From Capniomyces stellatus (Eukaryota > Kickxellomycota > Harpellomycetes > Harpellales > Legeriomycetaceae): a stretch of 64,000 nt of DNA. Positions 34,104 through 44,687 of this stretch are shown here, one piece after another. Position 1 is the stretch's first letter, and each line of letters opens with the position of its first letter. The notes under the pieces are model-generated. The model ran no database searches. It saw only the letters and a program-made list of their open reading frames with translations, and was not told the origin of the DNA. Both the position numbers and the translations under genes were made by a program. Where the stretch lies: positions 318,785 to 382,784 of the forward strand of contig LUVW01000021.1 of NCBI GenBank assembly GCA_001661515.1. The letters run 5' to 3'.

Positions 34104-36317
34104 TCTACAAATACCACTTGAGTTGGCTACTGGCCCAATAGCATCAAATGGTTTGGAATATTGTTTATTACATCTTGGTGACTTTGTTTGTAATTGCACC
34201 ACTCATTTCCAATAAAAAATTTTCTTGTCTTTTTTCATTTTCTTACTTTTAGTGTTTTAATTGGCAGGACTATGTTGAATGCCCAAATCGCTGTTTATAT
34301 CAACATAACATGACATAAATAATCAAAATCAAATAAAAAATAGTAAGCAAATCCATCAAAGACTTGGCATGCAGTCAGTCGTTAAGGAAAAGTTTGGAAT
34401 CGAGTATTTTGCGTACGAGATTGTCATGGGAATATTAGCATATTGTGTTTTGGGAACGTTGGTACTTTGATTCTTGGCAGTGTCGGCATTTTAGTTTTTA
34501 GTAGTATTGGCATTTTAGTTTTTGATAGTATTGGCTTTTTAGTATTTGCTAATATTAAAATATAGCTTGGCAATTGTAGCAGAACGACAGGAACGTGACT
34601 TGCCATTTAATGGTAATGTATATATGTATATTATTGGATTTAACGGCAATATCATATTGTCTCCGTTTTTATTTCTAAAGATAATTTCTGTGGTTTTGGG
34701 AAGCTGGACAAGTCGGCTTATTTGCGGCTTTTCAAGGATTTCAAATGCCATATTTTGTGGACCTACAGCCGATCTTCATGCTAGCAGGAGGTTTGGGGAA
34801 TATTTAATTTTGTGAACAGGTTTGTTTCAAGAGTGAACTGTATAATAGTTTGGCTTACCAAAGCTCGCAAGGACGATTTTGGTTAGTAGGTTGGTGGTAT
34901 AGCTGGTTTGTAATTTGGTATTGGATTTTTTATTTTATGTGATACAACATGAGCTACAATTAGGAGAGAAATAAAAGGGAAATGCAAACGATAAATAAGA
35001 AAAGTTTGAACAATTCTATTTGATAAGTAGTGTTTTTTTTTTTTACTTTGTTTTGATCCAGTTCCAGCGGTTAAATCCAACTATAAATAGACTTAATAAA
35101 CGATTAATGAATAAAAACAAATAGAAATTCAAGTTTTGTTGCTAACGCTATTTGTAAATAAGAGAATTGCATCAAATTAAATGGAATATTCAAAAAAAGT
35201 GCAATGGAGGAAAATATGAAAATCAAGAAAAAGAAATAATTCACCTTTCAAATGAAATGATTGCTAATGGTTTAGAATCAAGTCATAACTGGTAAATCGA
35301 TTGCTAATATTACGTAACGAATAGCTTGCAAGTCCAAACTTGGTATAATAAAAATAAAACATTGGCCAATGATTCAGAATTGTTGAGCTGGTTTTTCTGT
35401 TTGCGGAAAAGGCCAAGATTATAAACAAAAATCCATTCGTCTACTTGGCTAATTAGCAAGTAATTTGTATATATATTTTTTAATATTAATAGAGTTTAAA
35501 TTGCTTCTTTTTGATTGAATTAAGAGCCGATATTTTATTTAATGTTATTTTTCTTGTATATTTTTATTGCTAAACTGGCAGGATTCCTGAAACTTTTATT
35601 TAGATTCAAAACTAGAGATTATCCATTTCCTTAAAGTGAGAGTTTGGAAAGTGCTACTTCAAAGGCAAATAATAGTGGATTATCTAGTTTCTTGCCAAAT
35701 ACTAAAATTAGCTATCAAGATAATTGGACATCAAAAGTTATAGCCAACTTGAAAAATAAACAGTGTCACCAATTTAGAAGGAATGATGTCGGTAGGAAGC
35801 CCAATTATAACGTACAACACTGAAAGTTAATAAGGACAGAAAATCATGGCAAAGTCCGATGTTTAATCATAGAGTTACCTAACAAAGCTATAATAAAAGC
35901 GAATAAAGTGCAAGAAGAAATAGAAAACAAAAACAAAAACAAAAAAAAGGAGGATTTCAAATATAAAAGGAGAGTGCTAAACAGAATAGCCAAAGTTTAT
36001 ATTCTCTTTCTATCTAACTTTCGCTAAATTTTAGAGTAAAAATAGTTTTACCAAAATTGTTTACTTTAACCTGCCAAAAGGAAAACAAGTACACACATCA
36101 ATACTATTATCGGGGTAACAGATTGTATTGTGTTATATTATAATATAAAAGCACTTTACCTAAAATATTATTAATTCAACACTTACCTTGGCTACCCTAC
36201 CAATTTCAACCCTCTTCTCCCCCACTTATTTTATTATTACTACAATATACAACCACAGTGCGTTTTAGCAAGTGAAAAATTGCAGCATCAAACTAAACAA
36301 CTTATAGCTATACAAAC
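34104..36317. other. Intergenic stretch before the GH72 gene
   Basis: About 2.2 kb, AT-rich. It holds imperfect tandem units at 34476-34545 (TAGTATTGGCATTTTAGTTTT-like), several A-rich runs, and TATAAAAG elements at 35957 and 36143, the latter about 170 bases upstream of the GH72 start. Open frames here are short and lack family signals. Confidence 0.45.
36141..36151 (+). promoter_or_regulatory. TATA-like element of the GH72 gene
   Basis: AATATAAAAGC lies about 170 bases before the start codon of the GH72 gene in a region otherwise free of genes. The site is placed by consensus only. Confidence 0.35.
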
Positions 36318-37907
36318 ATGAAGGTCGCAGTATTGTCGTTTGCAGCATTGCTAGGGTGTAGCAGTGTGTTGGCGATCAACAAGATTGCCATCAAGGGAAC
36401 AAAGTTCTTTGATACAGTTACAGGTCAGCAGTTCTACTTCAAGGGTCTTGACTACCAGCCAAAGACAGGAGCACCAGCTCTAAACCAGGATCCTCTGGCC
36501 GATGTAGCAGGTTGCAAAAGAGACATAGCCTCGTTTAAAGACTTGGGAATCAATGCGATTAGAGTGTACGAGACAGACTACAGCAAGAACCACGACGAGT
36601 GCATGAAGCTGCTCAATGATGCGGGTATTTACGTTCTGTTGGACATCCCAACACCAAAGTACTCGGTCAACCGAGCAACGCCAGAGTGGAACACTCAGCT
36701 TTTGCAAATGTACAAGCTGAAGGTTGATGCATTTGTCAAATACGACAATCTGGTGGCATTCCTGATTGGAAATGAAGTAGCCAATGACGTGAAAACCACA
36801 AGCTCGGCGGCCTTTGTCAAAGCAGCTACCAGAGACATCAAAACGTACCTAAAGTCGATAAACAAGTCGATACCTGTTGGATATGCCGACAATGATGACG
36901 ACGAGATAAGAAAGTCGCTGATTGCGTACTTTAGCTGCGGCTCTGACCCTATGGCAAAAGTGGACTTTTATGGGGTAAACACTTACAGATGGTGTGGGCC
37001 TGACGCAACATTCTCTTCCTCGGGATACGACAAGATGGCTGAGGCCTTCAAGGGATACAGCGTTCCGGTTATGATCAGCGAGTACGGGTGCAACCTGGTT
37101 ACCCCACGTACCTTTGGAGACGTAAAGGCAATCTATGGCTCAGACCTGCAAGACCTGTTTTCAGGCGGATTTGCTTACGAGTACTCGCAAGAGGAGAACA
37201 ACTACGGTTTGGCCAAGGTCTCCTATGGAAGCAGCACCATCACCAAACTTACCGACTACGACAACTTCAAAAAAGCTTTGGCCAGCGCCTCTCCAAAAGG
37301 TGTTTCCATGAGCAGCTACAGTCCATCGTCCCCAAGCTACCCCAGCTGCCCCTCAAGCAGCAGTTCGTGGCTGGTTGCTGGTGAAAAACTTCCACCAGCC
37401 CCTTCAGAGAAGGTCTGTGCGTGTATGTTTGACTCTCTTAGATGCACCACCGGCTCCAGCTACTCAACCGCAAATGTTGGAATGAACGAGGCTCTTGCCA
37501 AGTCTGCTGGAATTATTTGCGGAAAGACTTCTTGTGCCGATGTTTCAGCCGACGCCGCAAAGGGTGTTTACGGTGTATACAGCTACTGCAGCCCAGTACA
37601 AAAAACTTCGTGGATCATGAATAAAAATTACCTCAATCAGAATGGAAACAAAGACGCATGTACCCTTAGTGGTGCTCCCCTCCAAATCATCTCTTCCCCT
37701 AAACAGTCAAAGATGGACTCTTGCCCCGATTCTAAATCCTCTAGCGTCACTGATGCTCCAGGAACTCCATCAGACATTTCAGACTCTTCGGACTCAGGCT
37801 CAGGCTCAGGTGGAAGCGGCCCAGGCTCCAGTGCCTTTAAACCAACTGCCTATGCCAATATCGTTTACGCATTGGCCGTTTCCTTTACCATCTCATTATT
37901 TGCTTAA
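36318..37907 (+). CDS. GAS1: GPI-anchored beta-1,3-glucanosyltransferase (GH72 with X8)
   Basis: An intronless 529-residue Gas/Gel/Phr protein. Residues 1-19 form a signal peptide (MKVAVLSFAALLGCSSVLA). The GH72 domain spans about 20-330, with the acid/base Glu153 in FLIGNEVAND and the nucleophile Glu255 in VMISEYGCN, plus YFKGLDYQPK at the N side. A Ser/Pro/Tyr linker leads to the Cys-rich X8/CBM43 module (about 365-465, eight Cys including KVCACMFDSLRC and YSYCSP). A Ser/Gly/Asp-rich linker and a hydrophobic tail (NIVYALAVSFTISLFA) with upstream small residues make a GPI signal. The enzyme elongates and remodels cell-wall beta-1,3-glucan at the plasma membrane. Codon use is more G/C-rich than in neighbouring genes, pointing to high expression. 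Confidence 0.97.
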   Translation: MKVAVLSFAALLGCSSVLAINKIAIKGTKFFDTVTGQQFYFKGLDYQPKTGAPALNQDPLADVAGCKRDIASFKDLGINAIRVYETDYSKNHDECMKLLNDAGIYVLLDIPTPKYSVNRATPEWNTQLLQMYKLKVDAFVKYDNLVAFLIGNEVANDVKTTSSAAFVKAATRDIKTYLKSINKSIPVGYADNDDDEIRKSLIAYFSCGSDPMAKVDFYGVNTYRWCGPDATFSSSGYDKMAEAFKGYSVPVMISEYGCNLVTPRTFGDVKAIYGSDLQDLFSGGFAYEYSQEENNYGLAKVSYGSSTITKLTDYDNFKKALASASPKGVSMSSYSPSSPSYPSCPSSSSSWLVAGEKLPPAPSEKVCACMFDSLRCTTGSSYSTANVGMNEALAKSAGIICGKTSCADVSADAAKGVYGVYSYCSPVQKTSWIMNKNYLNQNGNKDACTLSGAPLQIISSPKQSKMDSCPDSKSSSVTDAPGTPSDISDSSDSGSGSGGSGPGSSAFKPTAYANIVYALAVSFTISLFA

Positions 37908-39378
37908 CTAAAAATTCAAGTACACTTTTACTCATTTATTTTTATATAAAACCAAGTATATTCTAGCCTCCAGCTTTGAATAAATATCCTTCAACTTTTT
38001 TTTGTTTTGGTTTGGTTTGGTTTGTCTTTTTTGTGCCTACAAAGCATTGAGCTGGTAAACCCTATCTGCAGTGTCACCAACCACTTGCTCAAATCTGTCT
38101 AGTTTTGAGTTTGATGGAATTCACACCGATTTATTTATTCGCAAGACAAGCAAACCCAATTATACTTTCCAAGTTCCATCACCATAACACTTATTTACTA
38201 AACTTCAAAGCTAATTTAGTCTTTGACAGCTATTAACCGATATTGCATTAATGATGGTTGAAATTGCTTGTAGATCACGTTGTCACACTATCTGTTTCCA
38301 GTTTATGTTTTGGCTTGACTGGTTTGTATATTTTAAAAATAGTATGGCGCAATAGAGCATCACTATAAAGCTATATGTCTATTGGTTTTCTTGACAAAGA
38401 TGGTAAATGTACCTTTGCGAAAGAAGATATGATAAAGACTCTTTGGCTACGCATCATAGCACTGTGTAATGGAATTTTAATTTACTTTAAGCTTAGATAA
38501 GTTATAAAGATGATAACGCTTAATGTGACCCCATCCAATGTCATATAGTTCCCACTGCTTGTGCTATCAAGTTATCGATAATCGATATCAAATAAAATCG
38601 TATGACTTTTTTTTATGTTGTTTTATCGTACGATTTTTAATTGTTAAATCAATTTTATCTATCAATTTGCCTCTACCATTTGCCTTTTTCTGTGCTTTAA
38701 TTGTCTCCGTCTAAACTTTCACGTTTGCCAAACATTTATAGTTAAAGATGATTTTGCGCTTTGGTAAGCCTTTCATTGAGATTAATGGGGGTTTTTTTTT
38801 GTTTAATTCAGACCTAGTCACACTCGAAGGTTGGGCTGGTTAGCATATTCCACATCTTTATCAATTTGGAGAGTACTGTGGTAATTTATTCCAAATTAGT
38901 GAAGTATGGTGAGTTTTTTTTTATCATCGTCTTTAATTTTACCGTCTAATTGGTAAAATACGATTGATTGATTTATTACTGGCGACAAAAAAAAAATAAC
39001 ATAAGCAGAAACAAAGGATGTTTTCAACTTGGAAAATACTCGCATGGCTGCTGTAATACATATTTAGGAGGTAAGAGCTTGGTTGTATAAATAATCAGCA
39101 ACATATCCTACTTTTTATTTTCCAACTATTTCAAAAGAGTTCTTCAAAGCCTGATCAATTTTCATTAATACTCGCAATCGCTAATTACCGAGAAAATAAT
39201 AAACAAAAAAAAAAAGGAAAGGCAACACCACATAGTTTTGTTCACTGCGATTCTGTTTCCCATTTTTACATTTATTCTACCACTCGCCTACTTTCAGCTT
39301 ACTTACACCATACCCTCCACCCCCCTTCCAACAAAAAGTCAGATTTAAATACACAAGCTAGTTTGGAAAAGTACAAAA
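37908..39378. other. Intergenic stretch, GH72 gene to protoglobin
   Basis: About 1.5 kb without a supported gene. There is a TTTGG repeat at about 38000-38020 and an ATCGATAATCGATATC palindromic cluster at 38575-38590. The right 200 bases should hold the protoglobin promoter. Confidence 0.5.
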
Positions 39379-40602
39379 ATGGCTAATTACATTCACATTG
39401 ACCGCGAACGGTAAACAATTTCAGCCTACTACTATTGAGATTTGAAATATCATTATCCTGGTTTGTTTGTCTTTTAGTGTCAAAATAGATACCACTGCAA
39501 ACAACTGTTGTCGGTTTTTGATTCTGTTTTTTTTAAAAGAAAATCAAATTAACAAGCTAATTTCAGCACCAAGGAATGAACAGGACAATTTCAATAAATA
39601 AATGAATAAGCAGTTTATTACAAGACTTTACTCGGAGCAACAGAGATACCATTATTTTGATTTTATAAATAGATTGTATACCGACCTACAGTACAGATTC
39701 GACTATGTATCCGGATTTATTGGGTTTACTGAAAAGGATAAGCACCTGATAACAAACTCGGCTACGGTTATAGGCCCAATAATACCTTCAATCGTGGATG
39801 CCCTTTACGTTAAGCTGTTTTCATACGACATTGTCAAGGTAAGTCCAAACAGGTTTCTGTTAATGTTTTACTCCTTTTTTTTGCGCTTTATAGTCTGAAA
39901 ATACACTCTTGCTACCTCAAACACCACATAGTCAAGCAAGGGAGATACATAATGTAGCATTCAGCCTCAAAGTATATTTCTTGTCGTTTTGATTAACAGT
40001 ATCTTTTTGTTTGCTTTGTTGTTTCAAATACACAACTTTGCTTATAGTCGAATTTCTTGGGCGAAATGGAAGGACTGGAAAGTCCCAAGACTGAGACCTT
40101 GGAAACACTAAGTTTGGATTCCGAATCAATGGTTTTTCGAAAAACCATGCTCAAAAAGTATCTAACCAGGCTTATATCGTCAAGATGGGATATGTCATAT
40201 CTTAGATACTTGGACTGGGTAGGGCGGATCCACACAGATACACCAGACAAGAAGTCGGCGATAAACGTAGACTACATCCACATAAACGCGTTTTTCGGGT
40301 ACCTCTCTGGGCTGCTGACCGATGCACTATGTCGCGTAACTGAGCTTGATGAAGAGACAAAAAACAACACAATTATCGCTTACAACAGGTTCCTGTATAT
40401 ACATAACGATCTGTTTGCGAAATACTATGTCAACGAAGGAGTCAAAACAGATTTGGAAAAGGAGGCTTCGATGCGATCAAAAAAGGAAGAAATAGCCACC
40501 ATTGCTGTAAAAACCCAAAAGGAGTTCCAAGTCTATATTGTGTCGTTTGCGGCCGTTGGCTTGGCCTTAGGATTCGTTTCTGCCCGTTTGTTCCGCAATT
40601 GA
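39379..40602 (+). CDS. Membrane-anchored fungal protoglobin
   Basis: Three exons, 39379-39410, 39673-39838 and 40048-40602, join in phases 2 and 0 over introns of 262 and 209 nt to give 250 residues. The first exon is 32 nt (MANYIHIDRE). The globin fold follows the protoglobin/globin-sensor pattern: RFDYVSGFIGFTEKDKHLI, GPIIPSIVDALYVKLFSYDI, FRKTMLKKYLTRLI and then YLDWVGRIHTD with His128 as the likely proximal haem ligand, NVDYIHINAFFGYLSGLLTD and NRFLYIHNDLFAKYYV. After a charged linker, a hydrophobic segment at about 226-246 (YIVSFAAVGLALGFVSARLF) makes a tail anchor. Ligand and signalling role in fungi are unsettled; O2, NO or CO binding is inferred from the fold. Confidence 0.85.
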
Positions 40603-40885
40603 TCCCAAGCTAAGAAAAAGGCAACGACTTTTGACTTTTTTTATTTGTTTTTTTATTGTTTTTTCTAATTGTTTTTTTATTGATACCAAGATAGAGACTT
40701 TTTATTTGGATAGGTTTGTTTACTTTTGTTAGTAATATACAATAAGCTATGTTAGTCACAGATAAACGCAAAGTTGCTCAATGTTAGAATAGTAGACTAT
40801 TTGCCATTTTTTGGGATTGTTTAATAATGTGCGATTTGTTGTGTTGATTCTGTTGCCAATAAACCACACAGATAAAAATAAGCAA

Positions 40886-40954
40886 GAACAGATACAGTCT
40901 AAAGTAGAACAGATACAATCTAAAGTAGAGCAGATGTAGTCTAAAGCAGAGCAG
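40886..40954. repeat. ~21-bp tandem repeat, three copies
   Basis: Three head-to-tail copies of a unit like AACAGATACAGTCTAAAGTAG with a few substitutions. Confidence 0.8.
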
Positions 40955-41185
40955 AAAAGACTAGTCATTGTTCCTTTTTCTAACAGTGTGGGGATTATTT
41001 TATTTCTTTTTGTTTTTAACTTTGCTATTTCGATTAATCATTTGACACTTTGTTGAACAAATGGGCAAATTCCATTCCATTTCATTTCGCTCCAATAAAC
41101 ACAAACTATTTGTCTGCATTAAAAGTTAAATTAAATTAAAGTGCAAAATACACTGCAACATATAAATTGAGCGATTCAAGACTCA

Positions 41186-41231
41186 ACTTACAACTTACAA
41201 CTTACAACTTACAACTTACAACTTACAACTT
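41186..41231. repeat. (ACTTACA)n minisatellite
   Basis: Six to seven perfect 7-bp units about 95 bases upstream of the VID27 start codon. Confidence 0.85.
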
Positions 41232-41326
41232 GACATTGTTTTTAAATTATAATTTCCATAAACACAAGACACTTATTTATAAATACAACGACAGTTCAAT
41301 AAAGCCAATACTAAGAATTCAAGGCC

Positions 41327-44112
41327 ATGTTTGGACTACATAGTTTAACCAATAGGTTTTTTGGCGGAAAAGGCGAAGAGAAAAAAAGTATTGCCTCTGG
41401 CAGTTTCTATGTTATTAGCCCGACCAGTAAGGTAAGGAAGCTGTGTCTATTTAACGATTCAAGGCTAGACATAAAAAACAGCGGCGACAGCAGCGAGGGA
41501 TTTGAACTGGTAGTCACCAGAGTGTTTGAAGAGGGGGAAAGGGAATTGGAGGAGGGCAATGACAAAGCTGTCGAACAAGTATGGTTTAACATCAAGGATC
41601 TAGAGTCGATTGAAAAAATAGAAAAGGATAGAGAGGTCAGTCTCGCGTGGACTAATAGCAAGGACAAGGTAAATGAACGAGGGAAAAAGTACAAATAAAA
41701 AATAAAATAAATTAAGAGCACAAGTTTACCTTGGATAAGTAGTCAGCAAATGGAGCGGAAAGGAATTGAGAGCTGTGCTCTAAATAAAAGAGAAATTAGG
41801 GACTGACCAGTTTTGAATGAAAACTTTGTGTTGTTTCATAGACAAGGTCTTATATGTTTGTGGTGGATTTGGAACAAACAGACAATGCAGAAATCGAGCG
41901 CTTTTACAACACGACAAAGGGAATCGAGCTGAATCTGAAGGAAAATGAGTTGGAGAAAAAGAAAGAGAAAGTGAAGGCGAGTAAGGGAAGTAGTGCTATA
42001 GATAAAAGCGGGAAAGATGGCAGCGAGGACCAGCTAGTAGATGGAATGGCGAAACTAATTGTTGGTGATGGCAAAAGCGAAATCAAACCAAAGGCGTTAA
42101 GCAGTGAAAAGGGAGGCGCAGGGGGCAAAGATAAGGGCAAGGAAATGGACAAGGACAAGGACAAGGCTAAAGAGTCAAGAAAAGTGGTCCCAATGAAAAG
42201 TAAAATCAAAAGCAAGGATACGGGAGCGAGTAAAGCGAAGAGTAAGAGTATTGGAAAGGATGACGATGAGCTGGAGAAATTGTTAGACGAGGCAGCTGTT
42301 GAGGCTGGACATGGGGCGAAAGGCAAAAAGGCCATGTTCCCATTCATTCCTGACAAGATGAAGCAGGGGGAGGTGGACTTGGAGACAACGGGGGAGCTGT
42401 ACGGATATGATTCTCTGACACAGTCGTTTCAAATGTTGGAGAGCAAGGTGGCTGTTAATGTGGTAAAGGTTAAAGAGTACGAGTACTGTTTGAATGTGTT
42501 CACTGAGGAGCAAAACTATGTTTCACAAAACATTGAACCAGAGATGAATCCGATTCTTAACTCCGAGTACAAATCGTTGATATGGAATGTGTTTGGGAGT
42601 TCAGGCCAGCCGTACTCGCTATCGATAGTGTTTGACAATACAGAAGAGTACAATAAAATGCATTTGGCAATGACAAAGTCAGCATATGAGGTTCTCAACA
42701 AATTAAAGTGGGCCAGAGTGAGTGACCGAGAGCGTGGGTACCTTATGGAAGTGACAGAGGAGAACTTGGACTTTGATTTGGGTATGAGGTCGCCTAGCGA
42801 GGGGCTGAGTTCGGATAGGCCGTTGGACACAGGTTCTGAGGCAGAGTCAGTATCTGAGCTAGGAAATTACTCTGGGCAAGAGGGAAGCAGCGAGTATGAT
42901 AGCGAATATGATAGTGAGTATGATAGTGAGCATGGCTCGGAAGGAATTTTGGATAACGCAGACACAGCAAGGTCGTCAAGCAAGAAGTTTGGCCGGAAAT
43001 CAGGCAAAGTTCTGGAGCAGAACTCGGCGTTGGCGGTTGGTTATAAGCACGACAGGTCGTTTGTTCTTCGCGGAAACCAAATTGGAGTGTTTAAGCACAG
43101 CGACGATGGCGGGTTGGAGCATACAACTACAATCAGCCAGATCCAGGATACCAACAAGGTAGGGTTCAACCCAACCAAAATGATGCTGCACGAAGAGGAC
43201 TCGGTTATGGTGATCACAAACAAAGAGAACCCACACAGCCTATTCAAGATGGACCTGGAGGTGGGTAAGGTGGTTGAGGAGTGGAAGGTGCACGAGTACA
43301 TTACTCCAGTGGAGGTAGTGCCCGATACCAAGTATGCGCAGACCACGGCTACCAAAACGCTAGTTGGGATTTCGCACAACTCTTTGTTTAGAATCGACCC
43401 GCGTTTATCTGGCAATAAGCTGGTTGAGTCTACGTGTAAGCAGTACGTGTCAAAGAACCAATTTTTGACAGCCGCAACAACCGAATCAGGGAACATAGTT
43501 GTGGCGAGTGCTAAGGGGGACATTCGGCTGTTTGACCGCATTGGGGTGCAGGCGAAGACGGCGCTTCCAGCACTTGGCGAGCCGATTATTGGAGTGGATG
43601 TGACAGCGGATGGTCGGTATGTGATTGCAACGTGCCGGTCATACTTGTTGCTGATAGACACGCTGCTTCCTAATGCTGGTGGGACAGAGAGAAAATCGAA
43701 TGCAAAAACCACAGGGTTTCAAGCCTCGTTCCCAAAGGACTCAAAGCCAATGCCTAAAAGGCTTTGTCTTCGGCCTGAGCATGTTGTTTACATGGGCACC
43801 TCAGCTTCGTTTACACCAGCTAGGTTTAACACCAGTTCAGGGTTTGATGGGACCGGAATGCACCGAGGAGAAAGGACAATTGTTACTTCGACAGGTCCTT
43901 TTGTTATTACTTGGAACCTACGCAAGATTCTGGATACTGGAAAGGGCGATATTTACCATATCAAAAAACATGCCGACACGGTCATTGCTGATAACTTTAC
44001 TTATGGCCACGACAAGAACATCATTGTCACCATGCCTAACGATGTAACAATGATTGAAAAGTCACAACTGCATAAACCTTCGAAAAAGACGTTGACTTCC
44101 AACAAAAAGTGA
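41327..44112 (+). CDS. VID27: VID27 family protein
   Basis: Two exons, 41327-41668 and 41842-44112, joined in phase 0 over a 173-nt intron, give 870 residues. The N part (FYVISPTSKVRKLCLFNDSR, WFNIKDLESIE, YMFVVDLEQTDNAEIERFYN) fits the VID27 N-terminal domain, the middle (about 300-400) fits its PH-like domain, and the C part from about residue 525 (SFVLRGNQIGVFKHSDDGG, MLHEEDSVMVITNKENPHSLF, GDIRLFDRIG, KTALPALGEPIIGVDV, TGPFVITWNLRKIL) is the beta-propeller-like VID27 domain. In yeast Vid27 was named for vacuole import and degradation, but its molecular role is not settled. Two low-complexity inserts occur: a long Lys/Asp-rich run (about 150-250) and an acidic linker with repeated SEYD units. 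Confidence 0.94.
42888..42940 (+). repeat. Coding tandem repeat in VID27 (SEYD units)
   Basis: Twelve-base units encode three SEYD tetrapeptides and a diverged SEHG copy in the acidic linker. Confidence 0.75.
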
Positions 44113-44687
44113 AGAATATGAAGAATATGAAGAACAAGGCTGTGTGTATGTGTATGTGTATTTATTTTTATTTTTAATCTTATTTAATTTAATTTATGTT
44201 TCTAACGTTGGCTACCGTACTAAATAGCCCGGTTTGCTTGGTATTTTCCAAGATACTATTTAATAAAAGCATTAGTTTTCTTTCTTGACATCAATAAAGA
44301 AAATGATATTTAATAGCCTTGTTTGATTTTGTTTCAACGTGGAGACACACATCGCTTACCCATAATTTTTAATTGCGATTATAAAGCACTATTAATTTAT
44401 GAAGAGTTCAATCATGGTTTTTAGTTTAGTGTACTTGGTAATTAAATCCAGACTGTACTAGTCAATTTATAGGGAAATAAGTTCAGGTCACCAAAAATAA
44501 CAATAATGAAAATAAATCAATAGTAATAGTATAAAATGAGCCATACTGAAAAAGAAGAAAGAAAGTAAGAAAAAAAAAAAAAAAANNNAAAAAAAGAAAA
44601 AAAAAAAAAAAAGGGAGCTCAAAGAGAAGGGAAGGGAAGGGAAGGGAAGGGGGAAGATAATTGGATTGGAAACATCGTAAAGCAGTA
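44113..44687. other. Convergent intergenic with undetermined bases
   Basis: Lies between the 3' ends of VID27 and SEC5. It contains AATAAA-like signals near 44266, an A-rich tract of about 45 bases with three N residues at 44586-44588, and a GGGAA repeat at 44625-44651. No gene seen. Confidence 0.55.
44573..44651. repeat. Poly-A tract with Ns and (GGGAA)n
   Basis: An A-rich tract is broken by NNN at 44586-44588, so its true length is unknown. About five GGGAA units follow at the SEC5 3' end. Confidence 0.7.

Larger units (their letters stand above)
40603..41326. other. Intergenic with tandem repeats
   Basis: Lies between the protoglobin and VID27. It contains a ~21-bp tandem repeat at 40886-40954 and an ACTTACA repeat at 41186-41231 in the VID27 upstream region. 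No gene seen. Confidence 0.5.

Noticed and set aside
34424..34815. Short frames on both strands before the GH72 gene
   Set aside because: Fall on imperfect tandem repeats and AT-rich DNA; no motif, no splice partners found.
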